A DNA stretch of 64,000 bases, from contig NZ_CP166840.1 in NCBI RefSeq assembly GCF_041346925.1, positions 3,219,001 through 3,283,000 on the forward strand. The letters run 5' to 3'. Source of the stretch: Agaribacterium sp. ZY112 (GTDB taxonomy: Bacteria > Pseudomonadota > Gammaproteobacteria > Pseudomonadales > Cellvibrionaceae). A program made the position numbers and the translations under genes. Positions 38,262 to 46,914 of the stretch are shown piece after piece. The notes beneath the pieces are model-generated. The model saw only the letters and a list, made by a program, of their open reading frames with translations, did no database searches and was not told the DNA's origin. How positions within the stretch are numbered: position 1 is the stretch's first letter; the number at the start of each line of letters is the position of its first letter.

Positions 38262-38603
38262 TTAAATAGCTTTGATCGTACCTTTTGGAAGTACCGCATG
38301 AACACTGGCTTTTTGAAATTTAAGCTCAACACTATCTGCAGCTTTAATCGTTACATAGGCTTCATCAACCTCGACGATTTTACCTAATAGGCCGCTACTC
38401 ATAACCACTTCATCACCTTTACCCAAGGCATCAACTAAGCTCTGATGCTCTTTTTGACGCTTACGCTGAGGACGGATAATCATAAAATACATGAATACAA
38501 ACAAACCACCTAAAAGCAGAATGTTTAAAAAACCGGCATTGGGGGACGCAGCAGGAGCACTGGCTTGCGCTTGAGCAGCCGCTTCAGCGATGAAAAAACT
38601 CAT
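38262..38603 (-). CDS. yajC: Sec translocon accessory protein YajC
   Basis: 113 residues. An Ala-rich start, one membrane segment (LNILLLGGLFVFMYFMI, about 26-43), then RPQRKRQKEHQSLVDALGKGDEVVMSSGLLGKIVEV, the standard YajC signature. YajC associates with SecDF-YidC. Here it stands alone: neither tgt upstream nor secD/secF downstream, which is unusual. A second copy may lie at the secDF locus elsewhere. Confidence 0.95.
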   Translation of the reverse strand: MSFFIAEAAAQAQASAPAASPNAGFLNILLLGGLFVFMYFMIIRPQRKRQKEHQSLVDALGKGDEVVMSSGLLGKIVEVDEAYVTIKAADSVELKFQKASVHAVLPKGTIKAI

Positions 38604-38705
38604 GAGTAACCTCTTGATTAGTATAAAAAATCAGGCGGCAACTCTACTAAAGATGAGCTAAGTAGGCAATCAAGGACTAGCCAAGCTAGCCCTTAAATAG
38701 CGAGA

Positions 38706-39719
38706 TTATGCGTAATCCCTGAACACTTTACGGAAAGTGCTTGGTGAAAGCCCCGTCCAGCGTTTAAAGGCATTGGTAAAGCTGGTGCGATCAGAAAAAT
38801 CCAAAGTCGAGGAGATACGATCTATGGACGTTTGTTGGCGAATCAGATAATCAATAGAAAAGTGAAAACGGACTTTATCGCGTAACTCTGCAAAGCTAAT
38901 ACCTTGCTGCTGTAAACGACGCTGTAAAGTGCGCTTACTCAGGTTTAGCTCTTCTGCAATGTGATCAATACTCAGAGAGCTTTGACCTATGCGACGTTTA
39001 AGCACCTCAACCACTTTACCTGAAATACCAAGGCCTTCTGGTAAGTCCGCAGCAGCCTGATACTCATCTAGAGTTTTCATTGATCCGCTGGCAAAAATGG
39101 CTAAATCTTCGGTTTTGCGCTGTGCACGCGCATTTTGTAAATCCATCATACAGGCTATTCCTTCCGCCGTGAGTTCAAGCAACAACATGCTTGCCTCATC
39201 CATCGCTGTGTCTACCACCTCGGATGAGACAAAACACACCAGCCCGCGCTGCTTGTCACCCATATCCAGGTTTATCCCTAAGTAGGCGCGGGTCTGCATT
39301 AGATTATAAGGATTTTTGTCGCTTTTTGTAGCATTTGTCGAACAATTTTCACTCAAAACAAAACGCGACTCTTTATGCTCAGCTAAAACACCACACTCTT
39401 GAAGGCTAACATGCTGACCTGGAAACAAATTCTCTGCATCGGAAGAAGCACATACCTCAAAGACTTCTGGAGACACCGGCGTTAATACTGCACCATTTTG
39501 CATTCCAAACTGGACACTGGCGCTACGCAACAGCAAGCTCAAAACTTCATTAAACGAGCCGAACTGCTGATGATTCACTATCAGTCGATATAGATCACGA
39601 AGATAAACACTACTGGCTTTTTTCTCAAAGCATGCAGACGTAAATTGCTCGCGATTGAATCGATGGGTCTCAGCAGATAGCTGCCCTGACTCTTGTTTTA
39701 TCTGGTTTGAATCGGTCAC
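38706..39719 (-). CDS. AraC-family transcriptional regulator
   Basis: 337 residues. The C-terminal 100 hold a two-part helix-turn-helix: SLSIDHIAEELNLSKRTLQRRLQQQGISF and IDRISSTLDFSDRTSFTNAFKRWTGLSPSTFRK, the AraC signature. The N-terminal 220 residues look GAF-like (FEVCASSDAENLFPG, MGDKQRGLVCFVSSEV) but no named sensor is sure. It stands alone, 330 bases from bcp; its target is not evident. Confidence 0.85.
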   Translation of the reverse strand: MTDSNQIKQESGQLSAETHRFNREQFTSACFEKKASSVYLRDLYRLIVNHQQFGSFNEVLSLLLRSASVQFGMQNGAVLTPVSPEVFEVCASSDAENLFPGQHVSLQECGVLAEHKESRFVLSENCSTNATKSDKNPYNLMQTRAYLGINLDMGDKQRGLVCFVSSEVVDTAMDEASMLLLELTAEGIACMMDLQNARAQRKTEDLAIFASGSMKTLDEYQAAADLPEGLGISGKVVEVLKRRIGQSSLSIDHIAEELNLSKRTLQRRLQQQGISFAELRDKVRFHFSIDYLIRQQTSIDRISSTLDFSDRTSFTNAFKRWTGLSPSTFRKVFRDYA

Positions 39720-39841
39720 TCAATTTCCAAAAGCGCACATTGCTTATGCGATATAGTTATCAGCAGATGTAAATACATGGCTTTCGATTATAAATTTTAA
39801 ATTTAGATTTGCACGTCTATTTCAGCACCGATGACGCCAGC

Positions 39842-39869
39842 TTGGGGATAAAAGCGACAATATTAGAAT
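39842..39869 (+). promoter_or_regulatory. Predicted promoter of a small RNA or peptide gene
   Basis: TTGGGG (39842-39847), a 16-base spacer and TAGAAT (39864-39869). Transcription would start near 39877. Confidence 0.45.
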
Positions 39870-39949
39870 TGTATGCGCAAAAGCACACTTAGGCAGGATA
39901 ACGAACGCATAAAGGGCGAATAATATTCGTACTTTGGAGTGATGGGAGT

Positions 39950-40006
39950 ATGAGTAAGAGAAGTAAGATTGCACTTAAACAGGCGAGAACAAAAGCGACT
40001 GATTAA
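39950..40006 (+). CDS. 18-residue ORF, candidate small peptide
   Basis: ATG with GGGAG directly upstream (spacing is tight at about one to five bases, GGAGTGATGGGAGT before the ATG) encodes MSKRSKIALKQARTKATD, a basic peptide. Five bases after its stop a perfect 10-bp hairpin begins. The layout of promoter, leader, ORF and terminator suggests a small transcript; whether the peptide is made is unknown. Confidence 0.3.
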   Translation: MSKRSKIALKQARTKATD

Positions 40007-40010
40007 AGAT

Positions 40011-40041
40011 TATAAAGCCACAATTAAATCATGGCTTTATA
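40011..40041. terminator. Bidirectional hairpin between the small ORF and bcp
   Basis: TATAAAGCCA and TGGCTTTATA pair perfectly around an 11-base loop, 10 bases beyond the bcp stop on the minus strand. T runs are short, so termination efficiency is uncertain. Confidence 0.6.
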
Positions 40042-40050
40042 ATTAACAAA

Positions 40051-40524
40051 CTAAAGCAAGCTATCAAGCTCAACCAATAAGTCTTCGTGGTGTGTTTTAG
40101 TTTTAAATTTATCCATCACCTTTAATAAACGGCCATCTTTACCAATGATAAAGGTGGTTCGTATCAGGCCCATAAACTCTTTACCCATAAACTTCTTTAA
40201 ACCCCAGCAACCGTACTTCTCCGCAATTTTGTGGTCTTCATCAGAAAGCAAGGGAAAATTTAAGTCGTGTTTTTCAATGAACTTAGGTAAGCGTGCGACA
40301 GGGTCTGGGCTAATACCAAAGACCACTGTATCTCTCTGAGCCAGCTCTGCTTGGCTATCTCGAATACCACAAGCCTGAGTTGTACAACCAGGCGTTAAAG
40401 CTTTAGGGTAAAAAAACAAAACAACATTCTTTTCACCTACAAACGACGACAAATTCACTTTTTCGCCATCTTGATTTAACAAATTAAACGCAGGGGCTTT
40501 ATTACCAACCTTTGGGTGTGACAT
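40051..40524 (-). CDS. bcp: Peroxiredoxin of the Bcp/PrxQ family
   Basis: 157 residues. The peroxidatic Cys47 is in FYPKALTPGCTTQACG, with the resolving Cys52 five residues on as in atypical two-Cys Bcp enzymes. FGISPDPVARLPKFIEKHDLNFPLLSDED is typical. It reduces peroxides with thioredoxin as donor in the cytoplasm. Single gene. Confidence 0.95.
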   Translation of the reverse strand: MSHPKVGNKAPAFNLLNQDGEKVNLSSFVGEKNVVLFFYPKALTPGCTTQACGIRDSQAELAQRDTVVFGISPDPVARLPKFIEKHDLNFPLLSDEDHKIAEKYGCWGLKKFMGKEFMGLIRTTFIIGKDGRLLKVMDKFKTKTHHEDLLVELDSLL

Positions 40525-40705
40525 ACACTCTCCTAGCTCTAATGACTTTTAACACTTTTACTTTTATATATTAAGCGCTTTATTTACCAAACATGCATCT
40601 TAGCTTGCTAGCGCCCTTAATGCCTTAGCTAATAAAAAATGGCAATGACTTAAACAAACATAGCAGTAGGCCTGCCAACTAAAATAGACGAATAACACGC
40701 AGGCA

Positions 40706-40735
40706 AAAAAAAGCGCAGAATAAACTGCGCTTTTT
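40706..40735 (-). terminator. Intrinsic terminator of mdh
   Basis: AAAAAGCGCAG and CTGCGCTTTTT flank a six-base loop; the minus strand runs into eight T, 26 bases after the mdh stop. Confidence 0.88.
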
Positions 40736-40760
40736 AATACGACTTAAAAGCTTAACTGGA

Positions 40761-41741
40761 TTAAGGCAATAATGCTTTAACCGCGTCGCGCTCTTCTTTA
40801 AGCTCGGTTTCAGTAGCGTTCATTTTCTCTTGTGAAAACTCACTGATCTCAAGACCTTGAACAATTTCCCAATCGCCATCTTTACAAACACATGGGAAAG
40901 AGTAAATCAGGCCTTTTTCTATACCGTAAGAGCCATCGCTATAAACACCCATGCTCACCCAATCGTTTTCAGGAGTGCCGAGTGCCCAGTCACGCATATG
41001 GAAGATTGCGGCATTCGCTGCAGAAGCTGCAGAAGATGCGCCACGCGCTTTAATGATTGCTGCACCACGCTGCTGTACATCAGGAATAAACGTGCCTTCG
41101 TACCAATCTTGATCAACCAGGTTGATCGCATCATCACCATTCACTTTAGCAGTGTGCAAATCTGGATATTGAGTAGCACTGTGGTTACCCCATACCGTCA
41201 TCTTGCTCACATCATTAATGCTCTTGCCGATTTTCTCAGACAGCTGAGACATGGCACGATTGTGATCCAAACGCATCATCGCAGTAAATTGGCGAGGGTT
41301 AATATCTGGAGCATTACGCTGAGTAATCAAGGCGTTTGTATTAGCAGGGTTACCAACAACCAAAACTTTAATATCACGTGAAGCGTGATCATTAATTGCT
41401 TTACCTTGAACAGAGAAAATCGCAGCATTAGCTTCAAGCAAGTCTTTACGCTCCATGCCTGGGCCACGGGGACGCGCACCAACAAGCAAAGCATAATCTG
41501 CATCTTTAAAAGCAAGATTAGCGTCATCAGTGCAAACCATGCCGGCAAGCAAAGGGAAAGCGCAATCTTCAAGCTCCATTGCTACACCCTTTAATGCTTC
41601 TAAAGCAGGCGTAATTTCAAGCATTTGCAAAATAACTGGCTGATCTTTGCCCAGCATTTCACCAGCGGCGATGCGGAACAACAAGGAATAGCTGATTTGA
41701 CCAGCGGCGCCAGTTACGGCAACTCGAACGGGTGCTTTCAC
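40761..41741 (-). CDS. mdh: Malate dehydrogenase (cytosolic-type)
   Basis: 326 residues. NAD-dependent oxidation of malate to oxaloacetate. The start [26 protein letters not shown] has the NAD-binding GAAGQI of the 326-329 residue subgroup (like eukaryotic cytosolic MDH) rather than the E. coli type. Substrate Arg residues lie in [15 protein letters not shown] and the catalytic His in [12 protein letters not shown] -10 with GCGCGA discriminator lies about 45 bases upstream. Confidence 0.96.
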   Translation of the reverse strand: MKAPVRVAVTGAAGQISYSLLFRIAAGEMLGKDQPVILQMLEITPALEALKGVAMELEDCAFPLLAGMVCTDDANLAFKDADYALLVGARPRGPGMERKDLLEANAAIFSVQGKAINDHASRDIKVLVVGNPANTNALITQRNAPDINPRQFTAMMRLDHNRAMSQLSEKIGKSINDVSKMTVWGNHSATQYPDLHTAKVNGDDAINLVDQDWYEGTFIPDVQQRGAAIIKARGASSAASAANAAIFHMRDWALGTPENDWVSMGVYSDGSYGIEKGLIYSFPCVCKDGDWEIVQGLEISEFSQEKMNATETELKEERDAVKALLP

Positions 41742-41779
41742 AATATATCTCCGTTAAATATGTATGTTTTGAACAATCG

Positions 41780-41791
41780 TCGCGCATTATA
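41780..41791 (-). promoter_or_regulatory. Probable mdh promoter -10
   Basis: On the minus strand TATAAT (41791-41786) is followed by GCGCGACG, 45 bases before the mdh ATG. No convincing -35. Confidence 0.45.
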
Positions 41792-41915
41792 AGGAAAACG
41801 ACGAAAAAGTCATGTGGCAGAAAAAGTGCATTAAATAGACATCACCCAAATAACGCACCAAAATAAAGCAAAATCATTTAAGGCCTAGCTACAAATGAAA
41901 ATTAATCAGCGCGCC

Positions 41916-42530
41916 CTAACACATAGACTGATAACGAGCCTCTAACTCACTATAAATACACTCTTTAGTGCACTCAGCTCCTGATAACTGCGCAAGGATT
42001 TCCATCAAATGCTCATTATCTTCTTTGCCAGCCCAGAGCTTAATATAGCTGCCCTCTTTGTAACCGTGATCTTGGCGAAAGATGTTAAGCACATTTTTTG
42101 CGACATAACGAGTAAATAAACTATCAAAGTCTAAACCAGCAAGACGCATTAAGCCTGCAAAACCTGCCACATCAAAGGCTTTACTTTGCAAAGTATTCAA
42201 AGCAAATAGCTCTAGGGATTCGCGAAAATCCCCCTTAGTTTCATCAACAAACAGTTTACTCTCTAGTTCTTGCGCAAGTGCTTCATAATTAGAGCTTTGC
42301 TCCAATGCGATACTGATACCAAAATGCCAAATATCAATCAGCTCAAGTTCAACTTGCTCTATATCTGGCTCTTGCGCTTTCCACCACTTCCAACCGTAAT
42401 GATCTAACAGCTCAGCACATTCAACCCAAATTGCTCGATACCAAGCATTACCAGCTTCACGCCAGTCCGCATTCACCTTAGTATTCATTGCGTCTTGCAG
42501 TTCCAGCATCGTGATTAATTGTTGGCGCAC
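41916..42530 (-). CDS. Dimeric (all-alpha) dUTP diphosphatase
   Basis: 204 residues from a GTG at 42530 with GGGGGAA upstream; an ATG seven codons further in (42509) is the alternative. The all-alpha NTPase pattern is clear: LQDAMNTKVNADWREAGNAWYRAIWVECAELLDHYGWKWWK carries the first metal-binding Glu pair, and VELELIDIWHF the second (E..ExxD). It hydrolyses dUTP (and dUDP) and belongs to PF08761, seen in trypanosomes, phages and some gammaproteobacteria, instead of the trimeric Dut. Confidence 0.87.
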   Translation of the reverse strand: MRQQLITMLELQDAMNTKVNADWREAGNAWYRAIWVECAELLDHYGWKWWKAQEPDIEQVELELIDIWHFGISIALEQSSNYEALAQELESKLFVDETKGDFRESLELFALNTLQSKAFDVAGFAGLMRLAGLDFDSLFTRYVAKNVLNIFRQDHGYKEGSYIKLWAGKEDNEHLMEILAQLSGAECTKECIYSELEARYQSMC

Positions 42531-42678
42531 GCTTGGTATTCCCCCACAGATAAAAAAGTGCGATGGTAGCACAGAGCGCTAAATCACTCACCACTGTCAC
42601 AAAAGCATCACAAGCAAGACACAAGATTGTCATTTTTACTGGCTAGATTGAATAGAACCTCAAAAAGCGAGAATTCCG

Positions 42679-43197
42679 ATGCGCTTATTACAAAGCATTC
42701 ATCAGGTAGATGTAGATACCTTTATATGGCTAGCTCAAGCGCGTTGGCGCAAGCAGGCTGTAGGCATTGCTCGCTTTATATCAACCAGTGCCGACGGCCC
42801 CCTTTACGTACTGACAGGGCTTGCTTTTTTATTCAGCCAAAATTGGCTTGTGGCAAAGGTTATGGCTTTATGTTTTATTATTGAACGTGTTTCTTATAAG
42901 GTTTTTAAAAGCCTATTTAAACGCAATCGCCCTCCCCAAGCCATTCCTGGCTTTGAAAGTGCTGTAAGACCTTCAGATCAGTTTAGCTTCCCATCAGGTC
43001 ATACCTCTGCCGCATTTATGATGGCTTGTATGTTTTCTTATTTCTTCCCAATGCTAACTTGGATTCTATTTCCTTGGGCGTTATGCGTTGGAGCTGCCAG
43101 GGTGACTCTTGGTGTACACTTCCCTACCGACATACTTGCCGGCGCAGTTATGGGATCTTCCGTTTTTTATCTAGTGGTTTCTTATATTTCTCTATGA
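42679..43197 (+). CDS. PAP2-family phosphatase, membrane-bound
   Basis: 172 residues with four to five membrane segments. The PAP2 motifs are KRNRPPQAIPG (KxxxxxxRP type), SFPSGHTSAAF (PSGH) and RVTLGVHFPTDILAG (RxxxxxHxxxD). Such enzymes remove phosphate from lipid phosphates such as undecaprenyl or phosphatidylglycerol phosphate. The stop overlaps the start of the glycosyltransferase gene (ATGA), so the two are coupled and perhaps act on the same lipid. Confidence 0.9.
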   Translation: MRLLQSIHQVDVDTFIWLAQARWRKQAVGIARFISTSADGPLYVLTGLAFLFSQNWLVAKVMALCFIIERVSYKVFKSLFKRNRPPQAIPGFESAVRPSDQFSFPSGHTSAAFMMACMFSYFFPMLTWILFPWALCVGAARVTLGVHFPTDILAGAVMGSSVFYLVVSYISL

Positions 43198-44273
43198 AAA
43201 TTCTTTACGGTGTTCAGGCCACCGGAAACGGCCATATTACGCGAGCACGGGCGATTAATACCTATCTTGCAGACAATGGAATTGAAGCAGACTTTCTTTT
43301 TTCAGGACGCGAGCGTGAGCTATTTTTTGACATGCAAGCTTTTGGCGACTGGCGCTGCTGCAAAGGCCTCACGTTTCAGCACGAAGCCGGCAAAATAAAA
43401 CTACTTAAGACAGCTCAAAAAAACAGCCTATTGCAATTGTGGCGCGATATAAAAAACCTCGATTTAAGTCAATACGACTTAGTAATGACTGATTTTGAAC
43501 CCATTACAGCGTGGGCCGCCAAGCGTCAAGGCAAGCTCTGTATTGGCATGGGGCATCAATACGCATTTCACCACGATGTACCCCGACGCGGGCATTCACT
43601 CGCTGGCAGCTTAGTAATGAAACACTTTGCTCCAGCCAATGTTGAACTCGGCCTGCACTGGCACCATTTTAATAGTGAAATACTACCTCCAATCGCTGAA
43701 ACACATACACAGCCAGACCCTGTGGACCCCAATAAAGTCTTGGTTTATTTAGGTTTTGAAGAACCCGAGCAAGTGATTCAGTTATTAGAGCCATTTGAAA
43801 ACACCTTATTTGTTTTCTATGGTCCCTTTGCACAATATGAAAGTCGTGGTCACATTCAGTTAAAACCCCTCTCTCGTGAAGGCTTTAAAAAAGACCTTGC
43901 CAGTGCTTCGGGTGTGATATGCAATGCTGGTTTCGAGCTAAGCAGCGAGGCGATTCAACTAGGCAAAAAACTACTGGTAAAACCCTTGCACGGGCAAATG
44001 GAGCAACTCAGTAATGCAGAAGCTCTTGAAGTGCTTGGTTTAGGTTCATCAATGGATAGGCTCGATAGCAATGCAGTAAAACGCTGGCTCGAGACCCCCG
44101 CCGCAAAAGCCGTAGGCTACCCAAACGTTGCCGAAGCCATTGTTCGTTGGTTAGCCGCTGGTGACTGGGAAAACAAAGAGAAGCGTCTTGAGTTAATCCA
44201 ATCACTTTGGCAACAGACCAATGCAAGTGGCATCTCAAGTTTTGATAGGGAGCCTATGCCTAGCTTGGCCTAG
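43194..44273 (+). CDS. MJ1255/VC2487-family glycosyltransferase-like protein
   Basis: 359 residues from the ATG at 43194, which overlaps the PAP2 stop; a longer open frame upstream only runs through the PAP2 gene. The N-terminus KILYGVQATGNGHITRARAI is the family hallmark, resembling the GTB-fold UDP-sugar transferases with G-x-GH. A second half has VICNAGFELSSEAIQLGKKLLVKPL, the typical nucleotide-sugar site (NAGFELSSEA). Acceptor is unknown; coupling to a PAP2 gene hints at lipid-linked glycans. Confidence 0.85.
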   Translation: MKILYGVQATGNGHITRARAINTYLADNGIEADFLFSGRERELFFDMQAFGDWRCCKGLTFQHEAGKIKLLKTAQKNSLLQLWRDIKNLDLSQYDLVMTDFEPITAWAAKRQGKLCIGMGHQYAFHHDVPRRGHSLAGSLVMKHFAPANVELGLHWHHFNSEILPPIAETHTQPDPVDPNKVLVYLGFEEPEQVIQLLEPFENTLFVFYGPFAQYESRGHIQLKPLSREGFKKDLASASGVICNAGFELSSEAIQLGKKLLVKPLHGQMEQLSNAEALEVLGLGSSMDRLDSNAVKRWLETPAAKAVGYPNVAEAIVRWLAAGDWENKEKRLELIQSLWQQTNASGISSFDREPMPSLA

Positions 44274-44418
44274 CAAGCAAGCTTGTCAATCAGCTTAAAC
44301 CTGCAAATATTGAGCGCAAATCGGCACTTATTTCAAATAGGTGCCGACTGCGAATCAGCAGTGGTAAATTGAACTCATTCAGTATCAATCACACAGCAAA
44401 GCGATGCACGCTAGCAAT

Positions 44419-45210
44419 TTATTTTACTGATGTGGTAACGGCCCGATTAAATAAGTTGTAAAAATTCTCTGTTGTCGCCTCTGCCAATGCTTCTAGGCTA
44501 ATACCTCTGTGATCGGCAATAAACTGGGCAACTTCACGCACAAACTTTGGCTCATTGGGCTTACCACGATAAGGCACTGGCGCCAAATAAGGCGAGTCTG
44601 TTTCTACCAATAAACGCTCAAGCGGCACTTTTTTCGCAACTTCACGTAAGTTCTCAGCATTTTTAAAGGTTACTATGCCAGATAGACTAATGTAATAACC
44701 TAGATCCAGGGCTTTTTCGGCCATCTCCCAATCTTCAGTAAAACAATGCAGTACTCCAGCGCTATCTGTTGCGCCATGCTCTTTTATAAGCGCTAAGGTA
44801 TCGGCCTTGGCTTCTCGTGTATGCACAATCACCGGTAGATTTGTTTGAGCACCAGCCTGTAAATGATTAATAAAGCTTTGCTGCTGCACTTGTGCGCTGT
44901 CTTTGGTGTAGTAATAATCTAAGCCGCTCTCTCCTAGAGCAACCACCTTGGGGGCTTTAGACCACTCGACCAACTCTTCAACACTATAAATCCTAGCGTT
45001 CACATCGGATGGATGTACCCCTACAGAAGCAAAAATATCATCATGTTGAGCGGCAATGTCCAATACGGCCTGCTTGTTTTCTTCACTAATACAAACGCAA
45101 AGCATCGCACTAATATCGCGCTCACGCGCAGCATCTAAGGCTTTTGTTAAGTCTCCACCGTATGCCTCAAGCTTGAGACGATCTAGATGGCAATGAGAAT
45201 CCACTAACAC
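44419..45210 (-). CDS. TatD-family metal-dependent hydrolase
   Basis: 263 residues. VDSHCHLDRL gives the first two metal His residues, ALGESGLDYYY the bridging Glu, VIVHTREA a His and LLVETDSPYLAP the Asp. This is the YcfH/TatD family of 3'-5' DNA/RNA exonucleases or D-Tyr-tRNA deacylase-like hydrolases. It follows pilZ in the conserved tmk-holB-pilZ-tatD string, with a hairpin in the gap. Confidence 0.93.
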   Translation of the reverse strand: MLVDSHCHLDRLKLEAYGGDLTKALDAARERDISAMLCVCISEENKQAVLDIAAQHDDIFASVGVHPSDVNARIYSVEELVEWSKAPKVVALGESGLDYYYTKDSAQVQQQSFINHLQAGAQTNLPVIVHTREAKADTLALIKEHGATDSAGVLHCFTEDWEMAEKALDLGYYISLSGIVTFKNAENLREVAKKVPLERLLVETDSPYLAPVPYRGKPNEPKFVREVAQFIADHRGISLEALAEATTENFYNLFNRAVTTSVK

Positions 45211-45237
45211 AATATGACCTTTATCCTTAACCCATAG

Positions 45238-45271
45238 AACACAGTTGCTTATTTATGTAAGCGACTGTGTT
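45238..45271 (-). terminator. Hairpin between pilZ and tatD
   Basis: AACACAGTTGCTTA and TAAGCGACTGTGTT form a 14-base stem with one mismatch and a six-base loop. It sits 28 bases before tatD and could partly end transcription from pilZ. Confidence 0.5.
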
Positions 45272-45326
45272 TAAAATCTAACAACTGAAAACCCTAAGAA
45301 AGAACACAAGCTGATTAGCTCGTGTA

Positions 45327-45680
45327 TTACATCGTGTGCGTTGGACGCTCTGACTCTAAAGAACCAGCTAGGTAAGTTTCAATCTTACTTGCTGCGGTAT
45401 CGTCTTCACCGCTGAACTGAATGCCAACACCTGCTGCGCGGTTACCTTGTGCCCCCTTAGGTGTAATCCAAACAACCTTACCAGCAACAGGAATCTTCTC
45501 TGGCTCATCCATAAGACTCAACAACATAAACACTTCATCGCCAAGGGCATAACTTTTGTTTGTTGGAATAAACAAACCGCCGTTGTTGATAAAAGGCATA
45601 TACGCTGCATACAACACGGCCTTATCCCGAATAGTGAGGGAAAGTATACCGTTACGTGCGCCGCCGCCAAGTCCACCCAT
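45327..45680 (-). CDS. pilZ: PilZ-domain protein of the type IV pilus
   Basis: 117 residues, close to Pseudomonas PilZ. Segments LYAAYMPFINNGGLFIPTNKSYALGDEVFMLLSL and VAGKVVWITPKGAQGNRAAGVGIQF match PilZ, which is needed for pilus assembly but lacks the c-di-GMP-binding RxxxR motif, absent here too. It lies 120 bases after holB, as in Pseudomonas. Confidence 0.93.
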   Translation of the reverse strand: MGGLGGGARNGILSLTIRDKAVLYAAYMPFINNGGLFIPTNKSYALGDEVFMLLSLMDEPEKIPVAGKVVWITPKGAQGNRAAGVGIQFSGEDDTAASKIETYLAGSLESERPTHTM

Positions 45681-45800
45681 TTTTTTACCTAATTCCTAAT
45701 CTGTATAGCTTGCGCTATTAAATATACATATCTAACTAAAGTAGTGAAAAGCAAAGTCATTGTCTAGCTCTTGTGGCTCAATACGAGTAGCCTCCGTGCT

Positions 45801-46817
45801 TTATAAGCGTCTTTGTCGCGCATTCATTCTACGCGCCAACTGAAATAGACTCTGCCAATCCATAACCATGTCTTCGCATTGTAATAAGCCATTAAGATTG
45901 GCCCCACGCTGTAATTGCGCCAAGCGCTGCGAAAGCTTGTCATGCAAGCGAAAGAAGTAATGCTCCTCCAGTATAGCAAGCTGATCAACCAAGGCTTGCA
46001 GCTCTTGAGCCACGGGCTCCTTGGCCATTTTAAAGCGCAATAAGCTTTCAAGCATAAATAGCTGCATCTGCATTAACTCTAGCGTCTCACGACTCTGCCA
46101 CGATGCCGCCAAGGCGATAGCCCCTATTTCGGCCCGAGCAAGAGATGACAGCTCGGCCCAGAGCTTGAGCTGAGATTCAGCATAATCACCATCCGTCCAC
46201 TTTTTCGCTTTTAACGGCGCTCCGCCAGCTTGGCGCAGCCAGTGCTGGGCGTTTTCCAAACCCTGCTCTTTTAACCACGCCTCAGATGCCCGTGTGCTAG
46301 GCAAACTTAAGGTCATGCACTGACAACGGCTGCGTATGGTCGGCAATATAGCGCTCACCCTATCGCTTACCAAAATAAAAATACAGCGGCCAGCAGGCTC
46401 CTCAAGACTTTTTAAAAGCGCATTTGAGGCATTAACGTTCATGGACTCTGCCTGCTCAATTAAGACGAGCTTGGGCCCATCAAAGTGTGAGGTTTTAGCA
46501 ACAAAATCGACACAGTCTCGCACCTGATCAACTTTAATTTGAGTCGCTTTCTCTTCTGGCTTTAGCAGGAAGAAATCTGGATGCGAGCCGGCATGTAAAA
46601 GCTCACACCCACGACAACGACCACAGGCGAGATCATCAATAGGAGAATGACACAGTAAAAATCGGGCCATTGCTTGGCCCAGCTCCTCGATTCCCAAACC
46701 GTCAACGGCATTGAGCAATATCGCATGAGGCAGCCTACCCGCTTCAAGACTCTGGCAAAAACCGGCCCATAGACTCTCTTGCCACGGATAAGGTGGCATT
46801 GCAGTTTGTGGAATCAT
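45801..46817 (-). CDS. holB: DNA polymerase III delta' subunit
   Basis: 338 residues. Part of the clamp-loader complex. The zinc-binding CGRCRGCELLHAGSHPDF and the sensor-type motif SNALLKSLEEPAGRCIFILVSDRVSAILPTIRSRCQ are as in HolB; the Walker A is degenerate (VDGLGIEELGQA), as expected for delta'. It is normally next to tmk, but here an oppositely oriented gene separates the two. Confidence 0.95.
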   Translation of the reverse strand: MIPQTAMPPYPWQESLWAGFCQSLEAGRLPHAILLNAVDGLGIEELGQAMARFLLCHSPIDDLACGRCRGCELLHAGSHPDFFLLKPEEKATQIKVDQVRDCVDFVAKTSHFDGPKLVLIEQAESMNVNASNALLKSLEEPAGRCIFILVSDRVSAILPTIRSRCQCMTLSLPSTRASEAWLKEQGLENAQHWLRQAGGAPLKAKKWTDGDYAESQLKLWAELSSLARAEIGAIALAASWQSRETLELMQMQLFMLESLLRFKMAKEPVAQELQALVDQLAILEEHYFFRLHDKLSQRLAQLQRGANLNGLLQCEDMVMDWQSLFQLARRMNARQRRL

Positions 46818-46914
46818 CTAACTTGTCTCAATAAAAGCTTTATTATCAACTAAAAGCACGTTACAAAGCAGCCTTAAATATCTGCTTACAAACTGCGACC
46901 ATCAAATTCATTTT

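Larger units (their letters stand above)
39720..40050. other. Intergenic region with a small predicted transcription unit
   Basis: 331 bases between the AraC-regulator gene and bcp. The plus strand carries, in order, a -35/-10 pair (39842-39869), a 13-base palindrome CGAATAATATTCG (39917-39929), a GGGAG ribosome-binding site, an 18-codon ORF (39950-40006) and a hairpin (40011-40041). Each is described separately. Confidence 0.6.

Noticed and set aside
40857..41381. 174-codon plus-strand ORF antisense to mdh
   Set aside because: A shadow of the strongly conserved mdh gene; no signal or ribosome-binding site.
43026..43193. Longer N-terminus for the glycosyltransferase
   Set aside because: The extra codons run through the PAP2 gene; the family N-terminus KILYGVQATGNGH begins at the ATG at 43194.
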